From Stichopus chloronotus (taxonomy: Eukaryota > Echinodermata > Holothuroidea > Aspidochirotida > Stichopodidae): DNA of 64,000 nt. Position 1 is the first letter of the stretch. Each line of letters opens with the position of its first letter. Location: the NCBI GenBank assembly GCA_021234535.1, contig CM037839.1:23671196-23735195 (forward strand), given 5' to 3'. The notes under the pieces are model-generated. The model made no database searches. It was not told where the DNA came from and saw only the letters and a program-made list of their open reading frames with translations. Shown here piece by piece: positions 1 through 13,900 of this stretch. The translations under genes and the position numbers were made by a program.

Positions 1-289
1 AAGTCTTCCCATGTGAACTTGATCGCTGCCGAGCCATGAAATAATGATATCATGTTTGCAGTTCCTCTTTTCTTGTGAAAAATTTTAAATAGGCCTAGGC
101 TACACATGGGATAGATTAGAGGTGACATATAGGGCCTAAGACTCATAATGAATTTTGCATCATCTGTCATTTTTTACTTCATTTTGTGTGCTTGGCAAAT
201 ATTTTTGGGCTAAATATACAGACTTCAGGGGGTCCTAGAAATTTGGGGGCAGAGTTTGTGCCCCGAATTTTGTTGGTTTCTTATAAGAT
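1..289. other. No gene seen
   Basis: AT-rich sequence with stop codons in every frame. I see no splice-bounded exon or recognisable repeat unit here. Confidence 0.5.
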
Positions 290-735
290 AAGATTACTAT
301 CTGAGGGAAGCGCCACCATAACTTGGCGCGTAGCTTACAAGAAAATTCTAGGTTTTGCATAATAGGCCTACACAGAGAGCAGGAAACGGTGTTTCCCTAG
401 TGTTGTGTAGGCTTCACACCCAGCCTTTAAATAGGGCGGATCTCGTGCCTGCGATTTGAGGAAAAAAACAATCGACTGAAAATGGTAATGCATATACGGG
501 AATTTGCAGGGAACTTATCTAGGAAAGTGGTTCAAATGATCCTGCACATTACGGGTAGGACAATCTGAGCGGAGCGTCACCATCACGGTCGACATAGAGC
601 TTACCAGAAAACTGTTGGCTTTACAAACCCTCCCGATGGCAGGAAACTGCACTTTCCTGGTGTCCTGGGCTGCATACCGTGTATACCCAGCCTTGAAATA
701 GGGATCTGATGTCTGCGATTTCTGAAGTAATGAAA
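290..735. repeat. Two tandem units of a dispersed repeat
   Basis: Two units about 265 bp apart share an ordered set of motifs: a GCGCCACCAT or GCGTCACCAT block, then GCTTAC with AGAAAA, then GCAGGAAAC with a TTTCC tract, then a CCCAGCCTT-AAATAGGG block and TGCGATTT. Related sequence occurs at 5.82-5.93, 18.6, 19.0-19.96 and 27.4-27.6 kb, some in the other orientation. This is a multicopy non-coding family of unknown class. Confidence 0.6.
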
Positions 736-3700
736 ATGTAAATAATTCCGAGGGAAAATGGTAAGAATTTAGATTGCTCTTATTTAGAATATTTATGTCA
801 TAATTCCTCCATGTTTATCGAAATTTCCAGAAAAGTTACTTCAACAGTTTTTACTTTCTAACGATAACACTTTCCTTTCTTTTTCAGAAATTTTTGCATC
901 TTCCAGCCGGTAACCTTGGACAAAATGTGGTGCAATGTTTTGCAACTATTTCAATCAATGTCAGTTTTCTTCCCGAGAAATGATAGTTCCAGGAAAGTTA
1001 TTCCGACAATTGATATTTCAAGCAATTTCACTTTTTTTTTATTAGTTTGCTACAAATGTCGATGTTTGCATAACAAAGCAGAGCTATAACTCACCTGCGA
1101 ATAACTTTCGTAAATAGCTGCACCTTGATGAGAAAAATATGTTATGACGATATACTACTTTGATACGTGGAGGGAAAGCATGAGATTAGTGGTGGTTAGC
1201 CTTGGAGAGTGTTGTAAGGAATGAGGTGCCCCCATCCACCAAGTCTTGTTGAGAAACTTTTCACCTGTTGGGTAACCTTAGATGGAATCCAGTGCGATAA
1301 TTCAGGTCTTGAAGTCTTAAAATGGGCTAGACTGAGATAAGAAAACTTTTAAATAGTATTTCAAATTTTCTGACTAGCGTCTCTCATAGACTGAAATATG
1401 AGAAAGTTCGAATTGTATTTCACACTTACTCAGTTAACTAAAATGTGGTACAATATTATCTGCCAATGGCAAATTCAATCAGACACGGAAGCCGAGAAAT
1501 GCGTTGGGGTTGGGAAAATCGCGTACTTGTAAACCATTGTGTATCTATCCCATTTGCGGAAAACAACTGAAAGGACAAAAAAAATCAACATTCTGAGGGG
1601 GTACTTCAGGAAGGTACTTCAGGAATGAAGGATTTCTTCGTTAACACCTTGCGACATCCTTCTAATTTACGGACGTGACCAAACGTAACCAAACCCTCAT
1701 TAAGTCTCAATTAAGTTCCACCCACGATTTCATTGTACCGAGCATTACCTTGTTGGTTGGGGGCAAACCAACTTGAAGTTGAACAACGCTGGGTACATAA
1801 AGTAAGCATTGAAAAATGTACGTAATGTTTTACAATAAGTAAACCAAAGGGGCTTGTATATTTAAAAGAATGATTTTAATTACATATTCACTGCAGGTTT
1901 GTTTTATTTTGCTGTCCTGTCTTCTAAAAAGAAAAAAAAAAGTTATGAACGAAAAGTATCCATAGCCTCTAAAAGTTGAAAAAAAAAAAAAGGCCACGGT
2001 GCCGGATAAGTATAGAACCACAGTTTAAATCATTTCCTAGACACATATACTACCAAATAGCCCTCAGCAAGAGTTGGGGGCAGTGTTCGCGCTAAGGCGC
2101 GAAATTTCGTGAATCCCGCGCTTTTGTCTATTGAACCCGCGAAAAGGAAGATCATATGCAGGAAAATCCAGCACACTTTTCTCCAAAAAGGAGGTGGCTT
2201 AGTTTGCACTTCACTGCACGAAGTGTAACAACTCAGTAAATTCATTGTTCTGTCTAGGATCTGATCCTTGGTAACTGTACCCAGTCATACGTCATAGGTA
2301 TGTTCTTAATCCAGCATTGGCCACTAAAGGAAATTGACATTTCAGAAAAAAAATAAGACTATTTTTCTCTCTTAATTGGAAAAAGTTATGTCTCTATAGA
2401 ATGTTCCCTTCCTCCGGTTCCGTCGTGAATTTTTATAAAATATTATTTTTTCAGAATGATACACTGTGTAATGGGGAACTTGTGATGTTAATGTTATGTA
2501 GATGTATCCATAATTTGTAGGAAAAAAGGTCTTTTCTTCTCGGTTAACGTTAAACATTGTTTTAATTATTCTATAGAGGCAGGACATTTGTGAACTGATC
2601 AGAAGAGATGCAGACCCAATCCTATGTAAATCTGAGCAGTGTCAGATCAATAAATTTACCACAGTGGTAGACCATAGGGTAAGTGTGTGATTTAATGAAG
2701 AAAAATCTTCCCAGAAAAGTGTAACTCCTGCCACATCCCCGTGGCCACGCCGCTGATGTCACTCCCTCGTTAGTCGTCGAAATAAAACATGGCATAGTTC
2801 GACTTGTGATGGGTGGTGCACAGAACCATGTAGGACGTCTATGGTGCGCGTAAGTACAAGCATGAAAAAAGAAAAGCAATAAAAGTTTTGGTAGGCGGTT
2901 GTCACGAATAGACTTTGGTTTACGCAATTTTCGGGTCCGTTCTTATTCCTTCCCCTCATCAACACAACACTTGAATAATACAATCAAAGATGAGCAGTTG
3001 GTTTACTTTTTAAGTATGTTAAATACAGCAATGTACCACTGCAGGAGTGGTTACCTTAAAAGAAATGTTTTGACTGTAAGTTACTTTTTTCCCTCCTTTT
3101 CTTTCGGTTTTCGAGCTTTCCTTTTCCCATCCTACACATTCCCTACCACTGTTCCTCTCTTAACCTAACTATGCTAATTACGTAGCCCCACGGCTACGTC
3201 TCTGAAATCGTCCTTTGGGTTTCGACAGTTGTCACACACGATCCATACCCTTGTGGGAAAAATAGATCCTTGATGCACACAATCCGCGTACAGCGGATTA
3301 GTACACAATCCAAAATACAGTTCCAGGATTGCCCCACCCCAGGGTTTCAAGATTTATCATAATAACCATAATGTTCATGAGCAAAGGGAATAAAGCACCA
3401 ACTTCCAAGTGGTAGCACTTAGGTCCTCGTGACTAGCATCACTTGTAACCCTGTCTAGTCCGCATTATATATCATGTGATTAGTAGGTTGACGTTTCCTA
3501 AACTATCCTTAGCATTATCGGCAAGCATCATTAGAGCGAGGCAACTTCACTTTTTTTATTTAACTTCCGCTCTGTCTCGACGATAGAGGCTACGTCGAAT
3601 TTTCCGTTCAAATTCTGGTTTCTGATCAATTCTGGTGGAGTTGTCCCAATCCTCTGTCGGGGCGTCCTCGACGCCTCGAGGGTAGTGTGTGAAACTCTCG

Positions 3701-4561
3701 GTGGACGTTCAGGTTTGGTGGTCTCCCCGTTAAGACTGTCTGGAGGAACTAACAGAACTAAACTTATGTTTATATCCCAACAATTAAAAGAATTAACTCT
3801 TCCTCAACAAATAAGTTCTTATTCTAGATGCAACATATTCGTTCCGCTGGAATAAATAAGCCTCTATGATTGCCATATTCGTATTATACATTAATCCACG
3901 GAAATTGTAGCGGTTCATAGCAGCCAAACGGAACCTCTCTATTTTGTCTTAGGTAAATTATCTTTGATTTTACCATGTCGTGAACACAAACACCTAAAAC
4001 AAGATTCGGAATACTTCAGCTGGCAACGATATTCCTAGATAGTCGACATTTTGCTGACTGGATTCTTCGTTCGACTTGGCCACAACTTTAATTACTAAAA
4101 TAAAACACACAAGTGACACACAGTGGATTCATGTCACTCTTCTGATTTACTTACATTTGCGGAGTAACTGAGAGATAGAGAGAGGCCCATCAACCGGTCT
4201 CTCCATTACTAGAGAGGGGTCTCGGTTTCCCTCCTGGGCTGGGTTCCAGTTTCCCCCGTCTCCTTGAACCTGTTTTTGTACCTCCGAGTTCAATCGAACG
4301 CTGTACTATATAGACTTCTAAAGGGCGGGGTCCCACGCGGTTGACGGCCTACGCTGCAGTGCCTCCTGCCTTACACGCATGTTCCATTTTTCTTGCGATC
4401 GACGTTACTGTTACGTAACATTACCGAATGATCTAAGTGGAACTGTTCCACGAAAGTTTCTTTACGGAACCTTCTTATACCTACAAACTAACCCTTATTT
4501 GAAATTGGGAAGAGTAACGACTAATTACGTAATATGACGTAAGACGCTGTGAGACGTTCCA
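736..4561. other. Intergenic, no gene recognised
   Basis: Only short open frames occur, without coding-like composition or paired splice sites. There are many A and T homopolymers. The stretch around 2080-2210 (GCGAAATT, CCGCG, CCAGCAC) loosely resembles 19.99-20.1 kb and may be another dispersed repeat. Confidence 0.5.
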
Positions 4562-4771
4562 CGCACTCTAAAAAAAAAGCGTCCAATCAAATTGAAGAGA
4601 AATCTTTTCAGAGGGGGATTGACTGAAAAATCTAATCAATTCTTTGACTAGATTTGTTTCAGATAGTAACAATTTTGATACAAATCTATTAAATAATTGA
4701 TCTGATTTTTTAATAAATCCCCTCTGATAATATTTACCTTCAATCTGATCATTTTTAGAGTGGGTGCCTTT
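4562..4771. repeat. Foldback (hairpin) element, MITE-like
   Basis: The left half (about 4562-4665) reads inward through ACTCTAAAAA, CAATCAAATTGAAG, CAGAGGGGGATT, AAAAATCTAATCAATT and GACTAGATTTG. The right half (about 4680-4771), read on the other strand, gives the same series: ACTCTAAAAA, GATCAGATTGAAGG, CAGAGGGGATTT, AAAAATCAGATCAATT, TAATAGATTTG. The arms are imperfect but continuous over about 90 bp, around a short loop. No transposase is present. The class is unknown; a non-autonomous DNA transposon is the natural reading. Confidence 0.7.
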
Positions 4772-7700
4772 TTCCATGGAATTTCCCTAGTTCAGTGTAT
4801 AATGCGACAGCGGTTGAACACTTTCTGATGTAACACTGCAGGAGCGCAGGACCTGCTAATTTTGCGGGCGGGATAGATCTGCATATTCAGTGTCCGCAGT
4901 CTCTACAAAGGATCTCTAAGAGTGTCAAAGGTATTGTCATCCTAAATAACGAAGTTTGTGTTTTGCCTGCCCCTCCACCCTTAAAAATCCTTCTTAATGA
5001 AATAAGTATGTGTTGAAAATTGGCCTGCGAACTGTTACTTTCTGTATTCTCGCAAGGATATTTGTCTAAAATGTCCTCGTACACAAAGGACCTACCGAAG
5101 GTGGTTCTCCCCTTATTAGATAGCCTGAAAGGTATTTTTAAAACAACCAAGCATGTTTTGTGACCTTTAATTCTTGTTAAGTGTAGTCGAAGTGGTCAGT
5201 ATGTTTGGATCCAAAAGATAAATTGGTTTCAAAATGTATTTATTCCACAATAATTTGTAGGGAGTGGGGTTAGGACTAAAGTGTGGGCAGAAATATTTCA
5301 TGGAGATTGCCATTTCTGGTCATCTGGGAGATGTTCTCAGTCGAAATTTTCAAGTAGTTAATTTTCGCTTAGATATTTAGGCTATATGCAAGCAAATGTT
5401 AGGTGTTTGCTCTTAAATTTATACTGAAAGATTTTTTTGTATGTTAACGCGTGGTCACCGAACGTGCAAACGCTACTGACACTACATTTTGGACCAAGTT
5501 TCATATTTGTTTCATTTTGGGCAGAAAGTTGTTACATCTTGGGAGAAGTTTGCTGCATTTTGATAAGTGATTCCAAAATGGGTCATAAAATGTTCGCCCC
5601 ACTAGCTCAGTTAGTATCAAATGAAGCTCACTTTGGAATTTTCAGTTCACCCCTGTGTATAATCATTCCCCCCCCCCCGAAAAAAGTGAACAAAACCTCC
5701 CCTTTGTCTAAACGGATCATGTTTACCCTTCGTATTTGCCCAATCATGGTGCAAATTTGGCTGACTTTGAAACCTGCACCCATGGACCTAAAATAGCGGT
5801 TGAAAAGTATTGGAAGGGGCTGGCCAAAATGTTTGGGGTTTTCACGCCCTCCAGATGGCCGGAAATCGCACTTCCCGGTGTTTCAAGCTGCATGTATCCA
5901 GCCTTGCCTGCAATTTCTCAATGAGGACTAATGGAATAAAAATCAAGGTATGAATATTGGTAATACATATCAGATGGGTGAGGATGATACAAGAAAGAAA
6001 ATGAATTAGTCTTCCTTTTCCATTTATTCTTTGACTACATGGAAAATTAGGAGGGAGTGTTGAACATACCTTTAGACCCCACTTTTTCATTGATTTATAA
6101 TGACACATTTCTGAGCAAAACATGAGCTTGTTGTATGCACCCGTTTTGAAACATTTCAAACTTTAAAAATATGGAAATGACGTACTTTTCTTTAGTAGAA
6201 TTGACACACTTTAATTAGTAGAATTGACTTTCTTTTACATAGTTTTATGACAGAATATTGGTTTGTATTGGCAATAGTTTTAGTTTGCATTGACAACCAA
6301 CACTTTTATTGGATTTAAAAAAACCTCAAACCCTCGAAATCTCAAATCAAGGATTTCACAACTTTTTGAACACATTGTTTCACGTATGTTGTTAATCTGT
6401 TTCGTCTTAGTTTTCAGTGTCATGAAAATACCACACTTGTAAAGCCCGGCTGTTTCCCAGTCTCCCCCCTCCCTTCTTAGTTTAGGCCTACCAGTCCTCC
6501 CCACATCTCTCCCTCCTCTCTTCGTTTTTTGTTGTTGTTGCTCTCTTCTATTTTTCAACATCCCAATTGCGTCCCCTAAGCTTTCTTGGGAGGGGGAGGG
6601 GGAACTTTGCCTCCCTCACCCTTCTGGTTACCCCACTGCCTTTGCCAGAAATGCATGCTTAATACCAGTCGGTAACAACCAAGAGCATTGAATCCTGTAA
6701 CTTAAGTGGGTAAAAAAATCTTTCTTAACTGAGTGACTGCGGATTGCGTAACTGCGTCAAACTGTGTAAATTTGCCACCGTGACTGCTTGACTGTAGAAT
6801 TTTGTCATTCCGTAATTGGGTAAGTAAATTAGATACTTTAGCTATGATTGACTGTTGAAGGTTTTGTGAATGGAATCAACTGTTTTAGGAATGGATAATC
6901 AGCTTAGTTCACTATTATTTACTTCTTGAATTTCAATTCAATCTTTGTAAAGTCTGCCATTGCCATAGTTCGTGATTCACCATCTGATCAACCGAAATTG
7001 TTCAATAAGTCAGTTATCTTTACATCTCGTCTCCTCTGGCTCGGATATTTTGAGTGATTTTGAAGCTAATATTCACGACTCTGAATGACAAAGGTCGACG
7101 TTACAATAGTTCATACAGCTCGGCGTTTTATCACGTTTTAGCTATTTTAGTCATGTTCATCTACTGCCAAGCATTCCTGTATAGTATGTATTGATGGAAC
7201 CTGAGCGTATCGGCAATAAGTACTACTTAGCGAAGAGATCGCGAAGCTAAAAATACCATGCTCTCATTTGATCGGGGGGGGGGGGGGGACATTAGGCTTA
7301 ATTGTCACCATACATCGTCATGTCTCTCGGTAGGCAGAATGGCATTACGCATTTCATATAATACAAGGTTTTAACGTTATCACTTTGTAATTCCATAGCT
7401 TTTTACATATTGCCAAGCTCTTCTGTGGTAATTTGATGGAGGGCGTTTTGGACTGCAGTGAGATGGGTATACGGTATAGCGTATACGTATTACGAGGCAA
7501 CACATAAATAATGGTTGTTTGAACACAGATAAAGACAAAAGTATTACTATATTTGGGGGGATTATTCGTATATTGATGAGGGATTAGTATATTGATGATG
7601 GGTTATTGGTATATTGGGGGGGGGGGGGGAGAGAAACCAATTCGGAGTAGTCAAGATTATAGAATCTTCAAGACCGCAGTGGGAATACATTTATGTATTA

Positions 7701-8460
7701 CGTACGAATGAACCAAACTACGCAAAGCAGAGAATCATATTTTATCAGCCAAAACATTGCACTTTCTATTGAACATAAAGATGATAAAGAAGTTTTTATA
7801 TGTTTATTTATTTATTTAATGCTCTTTCTATTGCACACCGGCCAGTTATAACAACAGGAGGAAATGTAAATTACATGTAATTTAGAAGCATCAAAGTTTA
7901 TCATAAACTCGGTTACATGTTCACACATTTCAGTAAATATTATATTGTAGGTGACTGTATATATATGTAGAATAATCTCTGTAAATATGTCAAATATTGC
8001 AGTTCTTATTGCACGAAGTTAGGATGGATGTCATCATATTTAATTCAGCACTTCCTGAAAGCGAATATTTGTTTACAGAAGTATTTACAGAAATTGTTTG
8101 CAGAATTTGTTTACAGAAATATTTAAACGACGATATGTTGGAGGAAACAACAAACTGAAAAACACGTGCATGTGAAAGAGGCCGGCATCTTACCGGCACG
8201 TAAGTCTGCATACACGTGTATACCATCTCGAAGTATAATCACCACATGTCACTCCCTAGTCCCAGTTTTCTTTGAAGTGAAATCAAGATCAGTCGTGGCT
8301 ATGTGAACCATAATGTCTAATATATTATGCTCGCAAAGTAAGGTGTCATATATGTGATCCCGTGCGTAAACATATATATATGCAGAGATAATTGTGAGTT
8401 ATTACGTAGCATTTGTATGTACATCATGTATATCTTCACTTCCCCGGACATGCGGAGACG
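4772..8460. other. Intergenic, repeats and homopolymers
   Basis: No gene is supported. The region holds a C11 run at 5668-5678, a fragment of the dispersed repeat family at about 5820-5930, a G15 run at 7274-7288, and three imperfect units of about 20 bp built on GTATATTGATGAGGG at 7562-7615 that lead into a G14 run at 7616-7629. Short open frames here lack splice or start context. Confidence 0.5.
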
Positions 8461-8531
8461 ACGATGGATAGATAGAGAGATAGACGATAGATAGATAAAT
8501 AGACAGATAGACAAATAGACAGATGGACATA
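8461..8531. repeat. GATA/GACA microsatellite
   Basis: Interrupted tetranucleotide array of GATA, GACA and AAATA variants, for example GATAGATAGAGAGATAGAC. Confidence 0.85.
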
Positions 8532-9273
8532 CAATTTTCACTCCATTCGCGATAGATTCCACTCTTACGACGAAAAGGTGATGCACGTACTATTTTTGAG
8601 TAAATTTACTCTTTTGCTTTCAGAGAGTTATATTTATGGAGGTTACATTCCACCTTTGTCAAATAGATATTAAAACATCCATGAGTTTGATCACGTAATT
8701 TGCTTTTGTACTGACGCCTCGACCGTGTATTACACTAAATATCCCTAAGCACTTTCTATTTCTTGTGCAATGCAAAAGTTAAAGAATAAAAAGTTGCGTC
8801 TATGCACATGTGGCATTCAAAATGGCAAAGAAGTAATAATTCATTTATTCTTCCACCTTTTAGGCAATGCTTTCGTTAATTCTTTACAGCAATGTTCTTT
8901 TACTACCAAGGGATGCGTACCTATAGGGATCTGTACTCCTTTTTATCATCAGTTATAATAACCGCGTTTATACGGTATGGCGGAATGCAGACGGATAGAT
9001 GTAAACTGTTTAAAAATCGCCCTCTACCAGAGTGAAATTTTTTGAGCGATTTATATTAATAAACTTAATTAATACAATATTTGGCATACTTAAGTCAGCT
9101 GTTTAAGTGTTACCAACGAAAGCAAAAAAAAAAAACATAAAAAAAACTTTCATGAAAGACGCGCTAATTGAATGTTTTGGCAGTATTGGTGGGACCACTG
9201 AAGGATAAACTGGATGAAGAATATGTTACGTACACACGTCCTGTCATATCTTCACAGCACAGAAAGGACAATC
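8532..9273. other. Downstream flank of IgSF gene A
   Basis: No gene is seen. TTTATT near 8842 gives AATAAA on the minus strand and could serve as a poly(A) signal for gene A, but it lies about 430 bp beyond the tentative stop codon and this is unproven. Confidence 0.3.
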
Positions 9274-9308
9274 TCAAATTATTTCACTTTCACGCACCGG
9301 TATTCTAC
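9274..9308 (-). CDS. IgSF gene A tentative terminal exon: short cytoplasmic tail
   Basis: A good acceptor (pyrimidine-rich TTTCTTTGTTCATTAACAG) ends at 9309. Read in phase 1 after the transmembrane exon, it gives GRIPVRESEII followed by TGA. The total coding length is then divisible by three. The tail carries no tyrosine motif. Any longer tail encoded elsewhere would replace it, so this is only the nearest consistent solution. Confidence 0.3.
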
Positions 9309-10900
9309 CTGTTAATGAACAAAGAAATAGTGTAATACCAGTGCATGTAAATGCACATAAATTCAAACGACGAAAGTTTGAAAATCCCAATAAACGATGC
9401 ACCAGTCCCTCAAGATAATTTCTTTTTCTTGAGCTTTGCTCAGCACAGTCTTCCATAGCAAATTTCATAACCAGAGGCAAAGACGCGATTGTCTTATGTC
9501 ATGTTGCATTGATAAGTTGAATCAGAGTCCAAAATTACAACATGCCTTGCATCCTCTCTACCTCATAGCTCTATACTCCAATATTTCATAACGCAAATAA
9601 TAATCATCTGAAACAGTTTTTATGTTTTAAGACTGTTCAGCGTATTAATAAAAAATGAGCAAATAGAAAATTGATTTACCTCGATCAGATATCTTTTTCA
9701 ACCAGATCAGATTAATGGAAACTAGCAGTAACAGCAAGATCAATAGTCCCATCAAGATCACCATATATGGAAAAAGATAAACGTCATTCGGCTCATCGTA
9801 AGTAACTCGTTGGTTTGCTGTCATCTCTGTAGATGAAATGAGACATCGCTGGCATTAACTGAATCGTTAGAGAAATACTCGTCCTTTATTACCTTACATC
9901 GATTTCGTAGTCATTGTCACTAAGGATATTGCAGTGTATTGGAAAAGTCCAGCATCAAATGTAAGTTTTCGTTGTATCTCTAGCCCTACTTTTCCGACCC
10001 TACTGCACTTGTTCAACTTACAGCGTTTTAAACATATATTTTAAACATGCATCTTAAATATATATATAAACGTATATACATATAAAGAAATATGTATATC
10101 AACACATATACAGACGGCACTTATAGGAAGTCCTTCCTTTAATCGAACATGGCTGAAGAAAGCACGTCTGATGCACTTAATGTTCACAATGGGTAGTTTG
10201 TCAGTTCACAAGTCTGCAAACTCGTTAGCCTGCTGACCCTAACAAAAAGTAGGCTTCGACAGCTTCTATCGAGGAGACCTGGCAGTGATGAGAAATACAC
10301 CAGGCAGACAAAACAAGAAAGCAACTCATCAAAATATTCTAAGATCCGAAAAATAACCGTAGGAATCAACCTCACCACTTGTCAACTACCTGGACGTTAA
10401 CCTCAACTTGAACATCGCTGCACAAAACATTCTTGAAATAACAAACTAGTGTACATCCACGATGATTCCAACGACCCAACCACGATAATTAAGCGAATGC
10501 CACTGTCGATAAGTAAACGGATTTCTAAACTGTCATCCAGTCAAGAGATTTTCAATCAAGCAACCCCTCCAAAGCCCTTCAGGGGGGAGTGCCTTCCACC
10601 AAAACGTCATCTACCAACCAAACACCACTAACCAACCAAAGAAGGAAATAAGAGACAGAAAAACTACATGTTTCACCCCCCCCCCTCCCCATAGCAAAAC
10701 AGTGTCAACAAACATAAGAAAGGCTTGCCTCAATCTTGTCATAAGCCACTCTACCGGGGACAACAAACTCGGCGAAATATCTTGAAAAAGAACACTTTCA
10801 AAGTCAACTACAGTGGCTCGAAAAATATCCAGGCCGGCGTAAAAGAAGTCACACAACAACAAGATCATAAACAATTATTTGTTTATTTGATGCTATTATG

Positions 10901-10983
<83 letters not shown>

Positions 10984-13900
10984 GCATCAAATGAACAAAT
11001 GAACAAATAATTGTAAATATCCCTATATTTACAAGATATGTAATTATCTTATAAATATCTACATTTATAAGGTTCTCCCAGCTTACCATACTTGAAGACC
11101 AGGTCCAGTCGTGTTGACATGTCGAAGAGTTCGTTGTCTGGTTCTTTCACTCGACATTCCACTGTCACCTTTTCCAAAGAGACGTCAGCAATGTATGCAG
11201 AAGTATGGGTAATGTCAAATGCATCACCTTTGATCTCAACTTTAGTGTCGATACTGCTTAATGCTGCCTGTGCATTTGCCCTATGAGCTACCCACTCGAG
11301 CTGAACAGGTGGACGTATCCCATGTACCTTGCACGTCAAGTTCCCTTGTCGCTCTACGTCGTCAAGTACACAATATTGCTGATAACCACATCCGGGCACC
11401 ACCAGGTACGGTGGCCGTGGGGGAACTAAAAACGATACATGACAAACAAATACTTATCATACCCCAAATCGTACTATACTGTGGGCACACATTACTACTT
11501 GCTCTGAGTTACGAGTTCATGCCATCTGCGTCGTAATTACACAATGGCAACCCAGTCGACGTTCTGTCAACTATTGGGCAGAACCGACTTTTTAAAGTTC
11601 AAACTTACTGCCATTCGACCTAATATTGAAGCGTAATGAACGCACACATGCACATGTATCTATGGATACTATCTTAATACAGCATGTTGCCACAGAAATC
11701 TGGTAGAGAATTACATTTACTGTTTTAAAGCAAGCCCAGGAAGTTTCGGATCGACATATTAACCGTCTTGATTACATTCACACTATATCGGGATGCAACT
11801 TAGAACAAGAAATTAACCAAACAAACTAGCACTAGTTTCCTACGTTAGGGTAAATAATTGGATTTGATTTTCAACCGCATGACACACTTGTGTTTTACGA
11901 ACGGAAAAGAATGATCACTATCATCTCCATAATACTGGGTGAAAGGTAGTCGTTACTGAAGGCGCACAAGTCATGATGGGATAAATCCTAGGTAGCTTAA
12001 GCATATTTAATCTCACTGTTAGACAAACCTGTAACTATGACTTGGTAAGACAAGACATCATCCCTAGAGATGCAGAAATACATTCCTTCATCTTTGACTT
12101 CCATCCTTCTGAACAACAACGTAGAAGGTGAATTTATTCTGACATTGTCGAAGAATACCCTCGTTAAGTTGTCCTGTTGAAATTCGGCAAAGGCGATCAG
12201 GTCTGTCGGATAGCCTGTCTCATTCCCTTTCTTCCACACGACAAGGTTGTCATCAAAGCATTTTAAATACATTGGGGAATGGCGTTCAGCATACACTGTA
12301 CTTGGACTCTTCATGTAAGGTCCGTGCATTCTCTTTTCAACAAGTAGCAATGATCTCGGTTTCGTAAGAACGCCTGCTACGTCGGTAGCGGCTTCACATA
12401 TCAAAAGCGATAACAAAGATGCTTTTTCAATCGGATATGAAATGGTAGCATAAGAGGCGAAAGTTTTGTTGGGAAATTCATTTTCTAAACAAGTTGATAC
12501 GTTTGAGATGGAGTGTGTGTTCGGCAGTATTTCGTTCTGCCACGTGACGTTTATAGCTGGCCTGGCGCATTCAACAAAACAGGTAAGCAGGGAAGCGTCT
12601 TGGAGTTCTTTGTAACAGAACTCATCCTCCTTTGGACAACCACTGATGGCGGGAAAGTTTTGAGACGGTTTTACTAGAAATAAAGTGAAGAGAACGGAAT
12701 GTGAGCTATGAACATATATAACTAAATGTATTATTTTCGTCGGTACGTGGGTTTGGTGAGTAATTTCTACAGAAAAACGTTCGCCATCTGTTTCTCCAAG
12801 TCTTTTCACCACAACAACATCATTGTCCTGTCCCATGAGTAAGTTCTTTTAATTCGAATATTATTTATGCAGAAAGTACCCCGCTTAGATAGATGCTTTT
12901 ATTCACTCTGTGTTATGTTGCCAAAAAGAAGATTTAGATTGCAAAGAGATGGAAAGAAATAAAAAAATAAAAAAAACGGGAACGACATGTAACGACTTGA
13001 ATCGATATCAGTGAACATGATTCTTGGTATAGGATTACTTGTTCAAACAAGGCAGATGTACAATTATTACCTACCTACAACTCGAAGGAACACTTCAGTT
13101 ATGTCACCTGCAGCAAAAGACGATGTTAGTATCTTAACCGAATATGTTCTTTCGTGATTTAAAGTCACATTACGAATGATCAACGACCCATCGTCGGAAA
13201 TGTCGTACTCGTTTGTGTTGTAACCGTCTACTGGTCTCTCCGAATTGAGGAAAACCAAGATAGGTTCTCCATCCGCACGGTATGTTTGATCGTACCATAA
13301 TATGCTGTATGTGTTGGCAGCGAAAGAGCACTTTATGATTCCCTCCTTTCCTATTTCGGCGTATTGCTGATACGAACACTTTCCTGCAGCATCTAATGCA
13401 GACAGAAATTTAAAGACAATGTGACACACTAATCAGAAACACAGCACTTGTGAACATATGGGGGGGGGGGGAGGGGGTAAAGTGTAAACATATGAAGTGG
13501 TGGCACCAAGGAAGGGGTTGAGCGACATTTGTTTCCCAGTGAGAACCTTTGCCCTCCATTGCCCCCACCAAGTGGAAGTCACCTGACAAATACGTTTATT
13601 TGTCTATTATTTGTTTATCTACATAATTTTGAATTTACCTTTATGTGCTAGGAAGTCCATGTAGAGATGTGCTAAGCCCCCTGGTCCCCCAGCATATTTT
13701 GCCTCTGGACCCCACAAGGGGTCGTAAGATTTCATATTTGAATTATACTATCCTGAGACTTAATTTTTCACCTAGAGATATGCTTAAACCTCAGCGCGTC
13801 CGAGGGATTAGCCCTCTGGACCCCACTGGAGCTTTTGATCCTAGACCCCACCAGGGGCTCTAAAACGCACTTGCTAAGCTTGCACTTCGCACTGATTTCA

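Noticed and set aside
4568..4777. 69-codon minus-strand frame
   Set aside because: Lies entirely within the foldback element.
5437..5924. Two overlapping plus-strand frames of 119 and 62 codons
   Set aside because: Repetitive context, no coding composition, crosses a poly-C run and a dispersed repeat fragment.
10883..11089. Open frames encoding tyrosine-isoleucine repeats on both strands
   Set aside because: They are translations of the (TA)n array.
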